Origin: Planctomycetota bacterium
GTDB taxonomy: Bacteria; Planctomycetota; UBA1135; GCA-002686595
Assembly (NCBI GenBank): GCA_016795205.1
Contig: JAEUHZ010000061.1
Span: 62,001-126,000 of the forward strand
Length of the DNA stretch: 64,000 nt
Direction of reading: 5' to 3'
The notes under the pieces are model-generated. The model made no database searches, was not told the origin of the DNA, and worked only from the letters and a program-made list of their open reading frames with translations. Shown here one piece after another: positions 1 through 11,178 of this stretch (its first letter is position 1; each line of letters starts with the position of its first letter). The position numbers and the translations under genes were made by a program.

Positions 1-1380
1 GAGCACGACGTCGGGCCGGCCCTCGAGCAGGTACGCCACGAGCGCGTAGCCCGTCAGGGCGCCGGCGACGTCGAGCTGGTCCAGGCCGCGTCGCAGCAGG
101 TCCTCGAGCGGCACGGAGCGGCCGGTCGCGAGCAGGTCGTACGACTCCTGGATGAAGTTCGTCTCCGGATCCATGAGCCGCCCGCGCAGTCCCGAGGCCA
201 CCGGGTCCGCGGTCTCCGACACGAACCAGGTCAGGCGCGTGCCCACGAGCTCGCGGGTCAGGTAGAGGCCCAGCCCCTCCCAGGCCCACGCCGTGGCATG
301 CGAGACGCCCACGGACTTCGCCAGCAGGTGCCCGATCGTGTGGCGCACCGCGGCGTCGACGCGCCCCGCGCCCTGGCGAGCGAAGAGCGCGACGTCGTTC
401 GTGCCGGGCACGCCGGTGCCTTCGAGCCGGGCCAGCCGCGCGCGGTCCTCGTCGGAGACGCCGGGCAGGTTCGCGAGGAAGGTCGACTTCTCGCCTTCGC
501 CGGCCAGGACGTAGATCGTGTAGGCGCCCGGGTAGTGCATCTCGGCGCCCAGCACGCTGGCGAGCAGCGCGCCCGCGCCCTCGACCGCGCGTCCGATGCG
601 AACCGTCTCCTCCTCGGAGGCCGTGGAGACCACGCGCACGTGGTCGCCCTGGAGCACGCGCGCCCAGGGCACGCCCAGCGCGGCCTCGGCGGGCGTGGGC
701 GCCTGCGCCGCGAGCGGCACGCCGACCTCGAGCACGCGGCGTGCCTCGGCGCGAATGGCCAGGCGCCGCTCCTTGGCCGTGGCCGTCTCGGGCAGCACCC
801 AGCGCTCACCCAGGGGCACGCGGCCGAGCCAGGCGTTCAGCGCAGCGTGGTTCGGAACGAGGGCCAGGATCTCCGCCACGAGCCCGTCGCGCTCGGCCGG
901 CGCGCGACCATCCTGGCGCGCCAGGTCGAAGAGCGTGTCGGCATACGGGGTGTAGGCCTCGGCCTCGCGCCGCGGCAGCTCGTCGAGCCACTTCTTGCCG
1001 AGGTTCTTGAGCTCGCGCGGCGCGGGCTCCTTCCACGAGCCGTCCACGTTCCGCGCGTAGCGCAGGCCCTTGCGCGCCGCGGCGTCGTCGGGTGCGATCT
1101 CGATCACCTTGCGCCAGATCCGGTCGCGCTCGACGAACAGCTCCTTCTCGTTGCACCACGCGGCGAGCTGGTTCAGCCGCTCCACGAGCGCGCTGCGCGC
1201 CGCGAGGCGCACGACCTCGGCCGTCTGTGCGGGCGCCCCGGCGCGGGCGATCTCGTCGCGCGAGCCGGCCCTCGGGGCAGGCCGTGCTTCGGGCTTTCCG
1301 CCGGGCGTGACGGGCGCGGCCGCGGCGGGCACGCCTGAGCAGGCGATGGCGAGGGCGAACGTGGCGGCGAGTCGGCTCAC
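1..1380 (-). CDS. Exported protein with degenerate peptidase-MA-like region (C-terminus cut by window)
   Basis: The frame is open for 460 codons from a GTG at 1380 and leaves the window still open. The GTG has AAGGAG about 6 bases upstream and begins a plausible signal peptide (MSRLAATFALAIACSG...). The middle of the protein is a helical region rich in Arg, Glu and Ala. Near residue 345 comes H-T-I-G-H, followed about 20 residues later by W-E-G-L-G-L-Y-L. That spacing resembles peptidase-MA/DUF1570 proteins, where HExxH is followed by a W-x-E-G ligand segment. Here the catalytic Glu of HExxH is Ile, so hydrolysis is doubtful. The family assignment is an inference from this short match. It could equally be an uncharacterised exported protein. 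The gene is divergent from recG. Confidence 0.6.
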   Translation of the reverse strand, partial: MSRLAATFALAIACSGVPAAAAPVTPGGKPEARPAPRAGSRDEIARAGAPAQTAEVVRLAARSALVERLNQLAAWCNEKELFVERDRIWRKVIEIAPDDAAARKGLRYARNVDGSWKEPAPRELKNLGKKWLDELPRREAEAYTPYADTLFDLARQDGRAPAERDGLVAEILALVPNHAALNAWLGRVPLGERWVLPETATAKERRLAIRAEARRVLEVGVPLAAQAPTPAEAALGVPWARVLQGDHVRVVSTASEEETVRIGRAVEGAGALLASVLGAEMHYPGAYTIYVLAGEGEKSTFLANLPGVSDEDRARLARLEGTGVPGTNDVALFARQGAGRVDAAVRHTIGHLLAKSVGVSHATAWAWEGLGLYLTRELVGTRLTWFVSETADPVASGLRGRLMDPETNFIQESYDLLATGRSVPLEDLLRRGLDQLDVAGALTGYALVAYLLEGRPDVVL

Positions 1381-1569
1381 GGCTGCACTCCTTCGGGGGA
1401 CGGCCGAGGGAGCACGGATCTCCTCGGCGGATCGGGGCGGGGACTGGAGCGCGCACTCGTGGCCGGGACGGGGAGCGGCCGTGCTCGCGCTGGGAACGAC
1501 GCATAGGAACGGCGCGGGACGCCGAGGCTTCGTAAGCAGTCGGTTGAACCTCTCGATTCGAGACTGGAA

Positions 1570-3663
<2,094 letters not shown>

Positions 3664-3673
3664 CTCGGGCGCC

Positions 3674-3714
3674 GGGTCGCGGGCCGTGCGCGCGGCCTCG
3701 CCCCCGGGCGACCC
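3674..3714. terminator. Possible hairpin between convergent genes
   Basis: GGGTCGC at 3674-3680 and GCGACCC at 3708-3714 are perfect 7-base complementary arms around a GC-rich loop, just after the recG stop and before the convergent protease stop. There is no T-run, so rho-independent termination is only a guess from position and symmetry. In DNA this GC-rich such a repeat can arise by chance. Confidence 0.25.
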
Positions 3715-3801
3715 CAGGTCGGGGGCGCGCTCGAGGCTCGCAGGCCGATCCCGGCCCGCGCGCGTCGGATCCGCGAGCGCGCCGGACGGAAAGGCCAGGG
3801 T

Positions 3802-6783
3802 TCAGTTGCAGATCGTGACGGCCAGCGCGTCGGACAAGTTGAAGCCGGCGCCGCCCGCGGCCGGGTTGCGGTACCAGAACTGGAAGCGCCAAACCTGTCC
3901 GGGCTGCGCCGCGCCCGACGGGAGCGCGGTGAGGTCGAGGGCCTTGGTCGCGTCGCCGAAGGAGTCCGTGACCTGGGCTCCCAGGCGGTAGATCGAGCCC
4001 GCTACGCAGCGGTAGCCGTTGCCGAACGCGACCTGCGTCGCGCTGGGGCCGTAGAAGAACATCCCGCTCGTCGAGGGCGGACAGGCGTTCACGTACAGCA
4101 CGAGGTCGTTGAGCACCAGGTTGCCCGTCCCGGCGGCACCGATGTGCGCGCCGCCGCCCACGGAGTTCGGCGCCGACACGCAATAGGTCTGCGGCGCGGG
4201 GCAAGGCGGCACGATCGGCGACAGTGAGAAGAGCTCCACGTCGTCGACCGTCCACCCGCCGAAGTGGTTCGTCGCGTTCGAGCGCAGACGGAACTCGACC
4301 TGGACCGCGGGGTTGTTCGCGGCCACCGAGGAGATGTCGAATTCCATCATGCCCCAGCCCCGGTCGGAGCGCGCGGCCGCTGGGTTCAGGTAGAACTCCA
4401 CGCCGTTCACCAGCACGCGCGCCTGGTCGAACGGGTTGCCGTCGACCGTGAGCCAGCTCTGGAACCGCAGTCGGACGTTCTGCCGACCCGAGCAATTCAG
4501 GACCGGGGAGCGCAGGTACGAGTGGACGTTCGCCGCGTAGGCGCCGTCGTTCGTGCTCGTCCCCAGGTCGTTCGCGAAGCAGCCGAACCCGCCGAAGGCC
4601 GCTGCCGGATCGCGCCAGGCGACGCCATTCGCCAGGCCGGACTTGCCCTGCGGCACGCCACGCGCCCAGTCGACTTCGGGGTTCGAGGTGTCGCCCACGG
4701 TGCCGGTCGTCCAGCCCGAGCTGTTCACGTCGAACGTGAAGAGCGCCAGCGCGTTCTTCGTGCCGACGTCGAAGGACTGGAGCTGCTCGGGCGCGCTGGA
4801 CGGCCAGGTCGCGACGCGCGCCGCGCTGTCGATGGCCTGCACGTAGTACTGCACGAGCGCGGGGTAGGGCGCGCCGGGGATCGTCGCGCGGTATCCCGTA
4901 CCGCCCAGCGCGGTCATGGGCGTGGCGTTGAACGCTCCGCCGCTCACGCGCCAGAAGAGCGTGGCCGAGGAGAGCGGCGGGCTGAAGTTGGCGGCGATCG
5001 CGGCGTCGACCGTGTACGGGCCGGCCTGGTCCTGGGTGTCGGACAGTGCCGTGACGCCCGCGACGACCAGAGGCTGCAGCTCGACGCCGGGGAAGCCTTG
5101 GTCCCGGAAGCCGCCGTCGATGTCCAGGAAGTGGGGGGTGCCGTTCGACAGGTTGGCGTCGTCGTCGTCCAACGTGAGCCACTGCGTCTCGATGATCGAG
5201 CGCACGTTGGTCTGGTTGTAGGCGTTCATCCAGCCCAGGAAGATCGAGTCCGCGATCAGGTCGCCCGGCGCGTTCCCGTTCGTCGCGTTGAGCCGCGCGC
5301 GCACCTTCCAGGCCGCGCCCATCCAGGGCTCGCCGTTGGCGTGCGCGCCGCCGTAGCAGCCCGGGCTCGCGTCGCCGCAGAAGGGCTGGGTGTTGAGCCC
5401 CGTGCGCAGGTTCGCGCCGGGCCCGAAGAAGTCCTGAGCCACCACCGGCGTGTCGTACAGGTACATGGCCCACACGTCGGCGTTGCCCTCGCCCATGCCG
5501 TCGGATCCGTTGCCCGTGCCGTACAGCACGTTGAGCCAGTGCCCCATCTCGTGCGAAATGACGGTCGAGTAGCAGGTGTTCGGGCAGCCGCCCCCAGGCA
5601 GGAAGTAGTTGACCGAGTTGCCGTTGAAGTAAGCGTTGCAGGTCTGGCCGAGGTTGACGTTCGAGCGGAAGCGCATGTCGGCCATGGCGTCCGCCGGGTT
5701 GATGGCGCGGATCCAGTCGCGGATGCGGTTGACCCCGATCATCGCGTTGGCTTGCGACGTGACGGTGTCCGTCGACGACGGGTTCATCGTCACGGTCGTC
5801 GGCACGCCGGGCTGGACGGTCTGCTGCAGCGAGTAGGCGGCGCCGGAGGAGTTCTGGACGTCGTTGAACGCGCCGTAGTAGGTGACCGTGACGGCCAGCG
5901 GGGTGTTGACGCCCGGGAAGGCGAACTGGCCGCTGGCATCGGTGGTCGTCTCGCCCGCCGCGCTCGTCACGCGGGCGTAGGCCAGCGGCTGGATCGTCTC
6001 GGGGTTCGAGGCCGAATCCGGCGCGACGCCCGGGGTGGCGCGCGTGACGACCGTGCCCGTGACGTCGAAGTGGTGGACCAGGCCCTCCACGGCGAGGATC
6101 GCGCCCGAGTGCGCGTCGATCCAGAAGCGCTCCACGATCGGGTGCTCGCCGACCGCGTCGCGGGACAGGTCCACGCTCCAGGCCAGCCGGGCCGCGCGGC
6201 GCTCAGCCAGGACGCGGCGCGCGAGGAGCACGGGGCGCTCGGCCTCGGCGTGCAGCAGGCCGTGGCGCGCGAGGAACGCCTGCCCCGCCACCGCCAGCGC
6301 GCTCTCGGCGGTGAGCGCCGGCTCGCCCACGTCGAGAGCGCCGGCCACCGCCGTCGAGTGCACGGAGAGCAGCCGGCCGGAGGCGTCGACGAGCACGTTG
6401 ACCTTGGCCCCTTCGACCTCGACCGTTCCCGCGTGCTGCGCGAAGCGCACGGTCCACTTGTCGCTGGAGCCGATCTGGCCCAGCGGCAGGAACACGACGC
6501 GCTCGGCCGCCAGCGTCGCGCTGTCGACGCCGTGCAGCGCGCTCGTCGCGGCCAGCGCCGCGTTGGCGGCGGCCAGGGCCTCGGCCTCGGTGCGCACCAG
6601 CGTTCCGAGCGCGAGGCCGCCCCCGTAGAGCAATTCCGCGAAGCCCGTCTCGGGATCGAGCAGCAGGCTCCAGCTCGGTCCGTGCTGGACGCGGAGTCGA
6701 TCGAGCGCGAGCGGCACGTCCTCCGGGCGCGGCCCGTGCGTGGCACCCGAGAGCAGCAGGAACGAAACGGTGAGGAGGGCCAT
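3802..6783 (-). CDS. Secreted gluzincin (M4/M36-like) metalloprotease with C-terminal surface domain
   Basis: This 993-residue protein starts at an ATG (6783) that opens a signal peptide (MALLTVSFLLLSGATHG). The N-terminal 300 residues look like an FTP/PepSY-type propeptide. The zinc site is HEMGH at residues 411-415, with third ligand Glu432 in G-E-G-N-A-D, the thermolysin-clan pattern. Two beta-sandwich regions follow. The second, around 660-860, resembles the jelly-roll domains that recognise adhesion or substrate. The last ~125 residues carry the domain shared with three other exported proteins here: Y-C-x3-P-N-S, F-G-N-G-Y-R-C-V and Q-F-W-Y-R...F-N-L-S-D-A-L. The zinc residues are intact, so an active secreted peptidase is likely. 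Its substrate is unknown. It lies 17 bases after the choice-of-anchor-B gene and is probably co-transcribed with it. Confidence 0.88.
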   Translation of the reverse strand: MALLTVSFLLLSGATHGPRPEDVPLALDRLRVQHGPSWSLLLDPETGFAELLYGGGLALGTLVRTEAEALAAANAALAATSALHGVDSATLAAERVVFLPLGQIGSSDKWTVRFAQHAGTVEVEGAKVNVLVDASGRLLSVHSTAVAGALDVGEPALTAESALAVAGQAFLARHGLLHAEAERPVLLARRVLAERRAARLAWSVDLSRDAVGEHPIVERFWIDAHSGAILAVEGLVHHFDVTGTVVTRATPGVAPDSASNPETIQPLAYARVTSAAGETTTDASGQFAFPGVNTPLAVTVTYYGAFNDVQNSSGAAYSLQQTVQPGVPTTVTMNPSSTDTVTSQANAMIGVNRIRDWIRAINPADAMADMRFRSNVNLGQTCNAYFNGNSVNYFLPGGGCPNTCYSTVISHEMGHWLNVLYGTGNGSDGMGEGNADVWAMYLYDTPVVAQDFFGPGANLRTGLNTQPFCGDASPGCYGGAHANGEPWMGAAWKVRARLNATNGNAPGDLIADSIFLGWMNAYNQTNVRSIIETQWLTLDDDDANLSNGTPHFLDIDGGFRDQGFPGVELQPLVVAGVTALSDTQDQAGPYTVDAAIAANFSPPLSSATLFWRVSGGAFNATPMTALGGTGYRATIPGAPYPALVQYYVQAIDSAARVATWPSSAPEQLQSFDVGTKNALALFTFDVNSSGWTTGTVGDTSNPEVDWARGVPQGKSGLANGVAWRDPAAAFGGFGCFANDLGTSTNDGAYAANVHSYLRSPVLNCSGRQNVRLRFQSWLTVDGNPFDQARVLVNGVEFYLNPAAARSDRGWGMMEFDISSVAANNPAVQVEFRLRSNATNHFGGWTVDDVELFSLSPIVPPCPAPQTYCVSAPNSVGGGAHIGAAGTGNLVLNDLVLYVNACPPSTSGMFFYGPSATQVAFGNGYRCVAGSIYRLGAQVTDSFGDATKALDLTALPSGAAQPGQVWRFQFWYRNPAAGGAGFNLSDALAVTICN

Positions 6784-6800
6784 CGGAGGGGTGCGTGGGG

Positions 6801-9365
6801 TCAGGGTTGGATCGTGAACTCGAGCGCGTCGGACAAGCTGCTGCCGAAGCCCAGCGGATCGAGCGGGTCGCGCGACCAATACTGCGCCACGACGCGCGCT
6901 CCGGGGACGAGCGCGGGCTCCTGGCCAGCCTGGAGCAGCGCGTTGAAGTCGAACGCGAACGCGCCCGAGCAGTCGCCCGGCGGCGGGTTGCCGCCCGAGA
7001 CCTGGAGCGGCGTGCGCCGCACCGGAGCCGCGACGCACAGCGTTCCGCCCTGGAAGGGCGTGGCCGCGCGCTGCAGGCCCCAGATCAGGATGCCCGGCTT
7101 GTTGTTGAGCACGTTCACGCACGTGACGGTGAACGCCGCGGGGGAGGACGCGCTGGGCGTGCCGCTCGCGCCGATGGCCGGCGCGCAGCCCTGGCTGTTC
7201 AGCTTGGCCGTGCAGTACGTCGCGGGACCGGTGGGCGCGCACACGACGTCGGCGATCGCCAGGTCGTCGATGGCGGCCTCGATCGTCGAGGGATTGCCCA
7301 GGTCGGAGGCCACGAAGCGCAGGCGCACCTGGCTCGTGGGCGGCACGAAGTCCGCCACGCGGAACTGATGCTGGCGCCAACCGCCCGTGACGTCCGGCCC
7401 CGTGGGACCGACGGTCTCGACCGGCGTCCAGGTCGCGCCGCCGTCGTTCGAGACGTCGACCTGGAAGACGTCCTCGTGGGGCGTGCCGCCGCCGATCGCG
7501 TTCGAGTACCAGCGCCAGTAGGAGATCACGGGATCCGCGAGCAGCGACAGGTCGTACACGGGCGAGCGCAGCGTGGTGCGGCCGCCGTCGACGTCCGCAT
7601 AACCCACCTGGACCTGCGGGGGCGCCTGGCCGGTGAACCAGCAGTTCACGCCGGCGAAGGTGTGGTCGTCCTCGGGCTGCGCGCGCGAGCCGTTCGGGTC
7701 GCCGTGGACCCACAGCCCGTCCGTGGCGTCATCGCCTGGAGCCGAAGCGCTCCAGGCACCGGGCGATTCCAGGCGGTCGACGAGGTGCATCGTCTGCGCC
7801 TGGGCCGCCGTGGCGTGCGCGACGAGCGTCGGCGCACCGCGCGGCGCGGTCCAGGTGCGTCCGGTGTTGGTCCGCGCGGAGAGGTACCAGCTCAGGTCGG
7901 CGCCGCAGGCCGCGGGCGGGAACGAGGCCAGCCAGGTGCCGCCGGGCTGCGGCGCGAGCGGGATCTCGCTCCAGCCGGTCCCCAGGTCGACGTGCAGCTT
8001 CGCGCTCCCCGCCTGGAGCACGCCCGGCGCGGCCAGGATCTCGACCGCGATGGCTTGTCCCGCGGGGCTCACGACCTCCGGCGGCCCGGCCGGAAAGGCG
8101 AAGTCGATCTCCGACGGACCCAGGCGCCACACGAACAGGCCCTTCTCGATGTCGCTGCCGATGACCGTGCCGCTCGGCAGGAAGGGGTAGTTGTCCCACA
8201 GCGAGTTGAAGTACGCGCCCTCGTCCTGCGGCCAGGTGTCGAACCAAGCCACGCGCGTCGGCGCGGCGGGCGTCGTGGCGTCGAAGACCTGCAACCCGCT
8301 GCGGTAGTTGGCCTGGAAGATCTTCCCCTGGTGCACGTAGAGGTTGTGGTCGATGGCGGTCGTGCCGTACGAGAACGAGGGGTGCTCGACCGGGCTCGTG
8401 AGCGACGACACGTTGAACACGCGCGTCCGCAGCAGGTTCGAGCCGGTTTCGTCGAGCTCGTCGTTCAAGTAGAACCACTGCCGATCCTCGGACAGCCAGC
8501 CCTGGTGCGAGTAGGCGCGGTTCGAGTAGCGCGTGCGCGATAGGAGCTGGATGTTCGTCTTGTTCGTGACGTCCAGGATGTCGAGCGAGGTGTCGTCGAA
8601 GCCGCCGTTCAACCCGCCGCAGGCGAACACGATTTGTCGACCCGCCCAGGGGCCCGAGGTGTAGGTGACGGCCTGGCACTCGTGGACGTAGCGGCTGCCC
8701 CAACTGGCGACGTACACGGGGTTCAGCGGGTTCGCGAGGTCGTAGATGCGCAGCCCGTTCGAGCCGCCGCCACAGCGGTACAAGAAGCCCGACGCCGTGT
8801 CGACCGCGACCGTGTGCGTCGCGAGCGAGCCGCCGGTGGTGACGCTGTTCGCGAGCGTCACGACGCCGGCGTCGATCTGGGACAGGTCGATGACCTGGAT
8901 GCCGCCACCGCCCTCGCTCACGGCGTAGCAGGTCGTGCCCCGGACCTTCATGTCGCGCCACAAGCTGCTCGGCCCTGGCACGACCGACACGATCGTGGGA
9001 TCGCCCGGGTCGGTCACCTCGACGAAGGCCGTGCCCGTGTACAGGCCCACGATGGCGTACTCGCGACCCGACGGGGCGGCGTAGCCGAAGCAGGCGTTCG
9101 CGTTCTGGACCGCGTAGCCGAAATCGCGCAGCGGGATCCAGGACATGAGCTCGACGCCGTTGGCCGGGAAGGCGAAGTCCTCCGCCGCCAGCGGCAGGTT
9201 CTCCGTCGACCCGCCGCGCGTGCCGCGCGCGACCTCGAAGCGCGGCCGGAGGTCGCGTGTCTTGCCGTCGCCGTCGTGCGCGCGCGCCTCGAGGCCGAGC
9301 GCGGCGAGGATCGAGGCCGAGAGGAGGAGGAGTGCGGGGCTCGGCGACGGGAACGAGGTGCGCAT
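6801..9365 (-). CDS. Choice-of-anchor-B family exported protein (LVIVD-type propeller)
   Basis: The product is 854 residues and begins with a signal peptide (MRTSFPSPSPALLLLSASIL). Residues ~50-430 contain repeated 'v-D-v-s-d-P' blade motifs (EVTDPGDP, IQVIDLSQ, RIYDLANPLNP, LDILDVTN), typical of LVIVD/choice-of-anchor-B propellers found on bacterial surfaces. A beta-sandwich region (~500-700) follows. The C-terminus contains Y-C-T-A-K-x-N-S-x-G and ends S-L-S-D-A-L-E-F-T-I-Q-P, a variant of the tail seen on the neighbouring protease. No enzyme motif was seen. An upstream in-frame ATG near 9413 would add 16 residues, but the shorter start gives a cleaner signal peptide. The likely role is surface binding or a scaffold. 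Confidence 0.85.
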   Translation of the reverse strand: MRTSFPSPSPALLLLSASILAALGLEARAHDGDGKTRDLRPRFEVARGTRGGSTENLPLAAEDFAFPANGVELMSWIPLRDFGYAVQNANACFGYAAPSGREYAIVGLYTGTAFVEVTDPGDPTIVSVVPGPSSLWRDMKVRGTTCYAVSEGGGGIQVIDLSQIDAGVVTLANSVTTGGSLATHTVAVDTASGFLYRCGGGSNGLRIYDLANPLNPVYVASWGSRYVHECQAVTYTSGPWAGRQIVFACGGLNGGFDDTSLDILDVTNKTNIQLLSRTRYSNRAYSHQGWLSEDRQWFYLNDELDETGSNLLRTRVFNVSSLTSPVEHPSFSYGTTAIDHNLYVHQGKIFQANYRSGLQVFDATTPAAPTRVAWFDTWPQDEGAYFNSLWDNYPFLPSGTVIGSDIEKGLFVWRLGPSEIDFAFPAGPPEVVSPAGQAIAVEILAAPGVLQAGSAKLHVDLGTGWSEIPLAPQPGGTWLASFPPAACGADLSWYLSARTNTGRTWTAPRGAPTLVAHATAAQAQTMHLVDRLESPGAWSASAPGDDATDGLWVHGDPNGSRAQPEDDHTFAGVNCWFTGQAPPQVQVGYADVDGGRTTLRSPVYDLSLLADPVISYWRWYSNAIGGGTPHEDVFQVDVSNDGGATWTPVETVGPTGPDVTGGWRQHQFRVADFVPPTSQVRLRFVASDLGNPSTIEAAIDDLAIADVVCAPTGPATYCTAKLNSQGCAPAIGASGTPSASSPAAFTVTCVNVLNNKPGILIWGLQRAATPFQGGTLCVAAPVRRTPLQVSGGNPPPGDCSGAFAFDFNALLQAGQEPALVPGARVVAQYWSRDPLDPLGFGSSLSDALEFTIQP

Positions 9366-9469
9366 CGGCGCGGGGGGCTCCGTTCGAGGGAGTGAAGGCC
9401 GTATCCGATCCATGCTAGCCGGGCGCGCCGGCCGCGCCAGGGACCGCCGGCTGGCCGCCGCCGCGCGCT

Positions 9470-10744
9470 TCAGCGCGGCTTCGGAGGCGCCCACAGGAGC
9501 TCCTCGGGCGGGTCGCGCCCGTCGAGCGAGCGCAGGAAGGCCTCCAGGTCGTCCATCTCCGCCGCGCTGAACCGGAGCGGAGCGAGCACGGTCTCGCCGT
9601 GGTGCCCGGCCGCGACCGCGCCCTCGAGCGTCGAGTAGAACTCGAGCACCGAGCGCAACGTGGGCTTCTGGCCCTGGCTCATGTAGGGCGCCGTGCGCGC
9701 CACGTTGCGCAGCGAGGGCGTGCGCACCTGGCCCCAGTGCTCGGACGAGCGCACCAGCGCCTCGACCTCGCGCGCGCGCTCCGAATCCGGCGCGTCGCTC
9801 CACGGGCCGGTGCCGCGGAACGGGTTCGCCTGGAGCAGCTCGATGCCGCGCAGGCGCCCGGGGTCCGTCGGCCGGCCTCCGCCGCGCGGCGGCATCCCGA
9901 TCGAGTGGAACTCGCCGTCCGAGAACAGCGGGCCGACATGGCACGAGCGGCAGTTCCCGCGCCCCAAGAACAGGAGCAGCCCGCGCAGCGCGTCGTCGGG
10001 GTACTCCGCGGCCGTGTCGAGGTCGCGCGCCGCGAGCGCCGCCGCGAAGCGGTCGAAGGCCGAATCGTCGCTCTGGAGCCGCGCCTCGTAGGCCGCGATG
10101 GCCTTGGCCGCGTGCACGGCCGTCCGGTCCTCGAACTCGGGCGCGTCGGACGGCTCCGCGTCGAACGCGGCCCGGTACTCGGCGCGGTACAGCGGATCGC
10201 GGGTCACGAGCCGCGCGAGCCCGGGCCGGCCGATCCCCAGCTCCTTGGGGTTTTCGATCACCGCCAGCGCCTGACTCCAGAGCGAGTCCGCGCGGCCGTC
10301 CCAGAACAGCCAGCGCTGGTGGGCCACGTTGAGCAGCGTCGGCGAGTGGCGCTCGCTCGAGCCCTGCGGCACGGGCAGCTCGAGCCCGTCGGCGAAGGCG
10401 CGCGTCGGCAGGTGGCACGAGGCGCACGAGTGCATCCCGCTCAGGGACAGCCGCGGGTCGTAGAACAGGCGTTGGCCGAGGTGCGCGGCCGCGGGCGAGG
10501 CCGCCACGCGGTTCGTGGGGTCGGGCTCCGGCGGGCCGAGCGGGCCGTGGCGCAGGACGCGCCGGATGGTGGCCTCGTCGAGCGCGGCGACGAGTTCCGC
10601 GCTCGGTCGCGGGCGCGGCGCGGGCTCCCCACTCGCCTCGGCCTGCGCCCCCGCGGGCGTGCGCGCCGGACCGCCGCAGGCCGCGAGCCCTGCCAGCAGC
10701 GCCGCGAGCGACCCACGGCGCGTCAATCCAGCTCGACGCGCCAT
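9470..10744 (-). CDS. Di-heme cytochrome c peroxidase / MauG family lipoprotein
   Basis: The product is 424 residues. Two c-type heme motifs are visible, CASCH at residues 107-111 and CRSCH at 265-269, with the spacing of bacterial di-heme peroxidases (CcpA/MauG). These enzymes reduce H2O2 or carry out post-translational oxidations in the periplasm. The N-terminus has a twin-arginine-like TRRGSLAALLAGLAAC with lipobox Cys23, suggesting a Tat-exported lipoprotein. W-D-G-R-A and the late P-Y-M-S-Q-G segment fit the family. The start overlaps the YtkA-like gene by 22 bases, so translation is probably coupled. The partner protein or substrate is unknown. Confidence 0.9.
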   Translation of the reverse strand: MARRAGLTRRGSLAALLAGLAACGGPARTPAGAQAEASGEPAPRPRPSAELVAALDEATIRRVLRHGPLGPPEPDPTNRVAASPAAAHLGQRLFYDPRLSLSGMHSCASCHLPTRAFADGLELPVPQGSSERHSPTLLNVAHQRWLFWDGRADSLWSQALAVIENPKELGIGRPGLARLVTRDPLYRAEYRAAFDAEPSDAPEFEDRTAVHAAKAIAAYEARLQSDDSAFDRFAAALAARDLDTAAEYPDDALRGLLLFLGRGNCRSCHVGPLFSDGEFHSIGMPPRGGGRPTDPGRLRGIELLQANPFRGTGPWSDAPDSERAREVEALVRSSEHWGQVRTPSLRNVARTAPYMSQGQKPTLRSVLEFYSTLEGAVAAGHHGETVLAPLRFSAAEMDDLEAFLRSLDGRDPPEELLWAPPKPR

Positions 10745-11178
10745 TGCGCGCGCTCCGTCCACGGTCCCTCGACGACGTCCAGGAAGATCTCCCACCAGCC
10801 GGGCATGTGGAGGAAGAGGTTCTCGACCCGGAACGAGCCGTCCGCGCGGCGCTCGACGCGCGGCGCGCGGTTGATCCCGTGCAGGTGCTCGGGCATGTCC
10901 GCGTCGACGAGCAGCGCGATGCCATCGACCCTGACGCCCGGCGCCGCCGCGTGCTCGACCCGCACGTCGAGCGCCAGCGCCTTGCCCGTCTCGAAGCCGC
11001 CGGCCGGTCCCGAGACGGCCAGCGAGTAGCGGCCGCCGTTCGAGAGGAAGCGCACCTCGGCGCGCGCCGGCGCGGCCTGTGCGGCTCCCGAGCCGGGCGC
11101 GGCCGGCGTGACGCCGATCGAGAGGGCCGCCGCGGCGATCCCCAGGGCCGCCGCGAGCGACGCGACCCGGACCTGCAT
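10723..11178 (-). CDS. YtkA-like domain exported protein
   Basis: This small protein of 151 residues has a signal peptide (MQVRVASLAAALGIAAAALS). The rest looks like one immunoglobulin-like domain of the YtkA/FixH-like kind, with D-A-D-M-P-E-H-L-H-G-I around residue 95 and F-L-H-M-P-G-W-W-E-I-F-L-D-V near 125. The Met/His clusters are typical of periplasmic domains linked to copper or heme proteins. A metal role here is inference. The ATG overlaps the NHL gene's stop by one base (TGATG), and the 3' end overlaps the di-heme peroxidase gene by 22 bases. The three genes form a tightly coupled unit. Confidence 0.75.
   Translation of the reverse strand: MQVRVASLAAALGIAAAALSIGVTPAAPGSGAAQAAPARAEVRFLSNGGRYSLAVSGPAGGFETGKALALDVRVEHAAAPGVRVDGIALLVDADMPEHLHGINRAPRVERRADGSFRVENLFLHMPGWWEIFLDVVEGPWTERAQWRVELD

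Noticed and set aside
6784..7713. Extended N-terminus for the gluzincin protease
   Set aside because: The frame stays open upstream, but it runs inside the choice-of-anchor-B gene. ATG 6783 starts a clear signal peptide, so the extension is not real.
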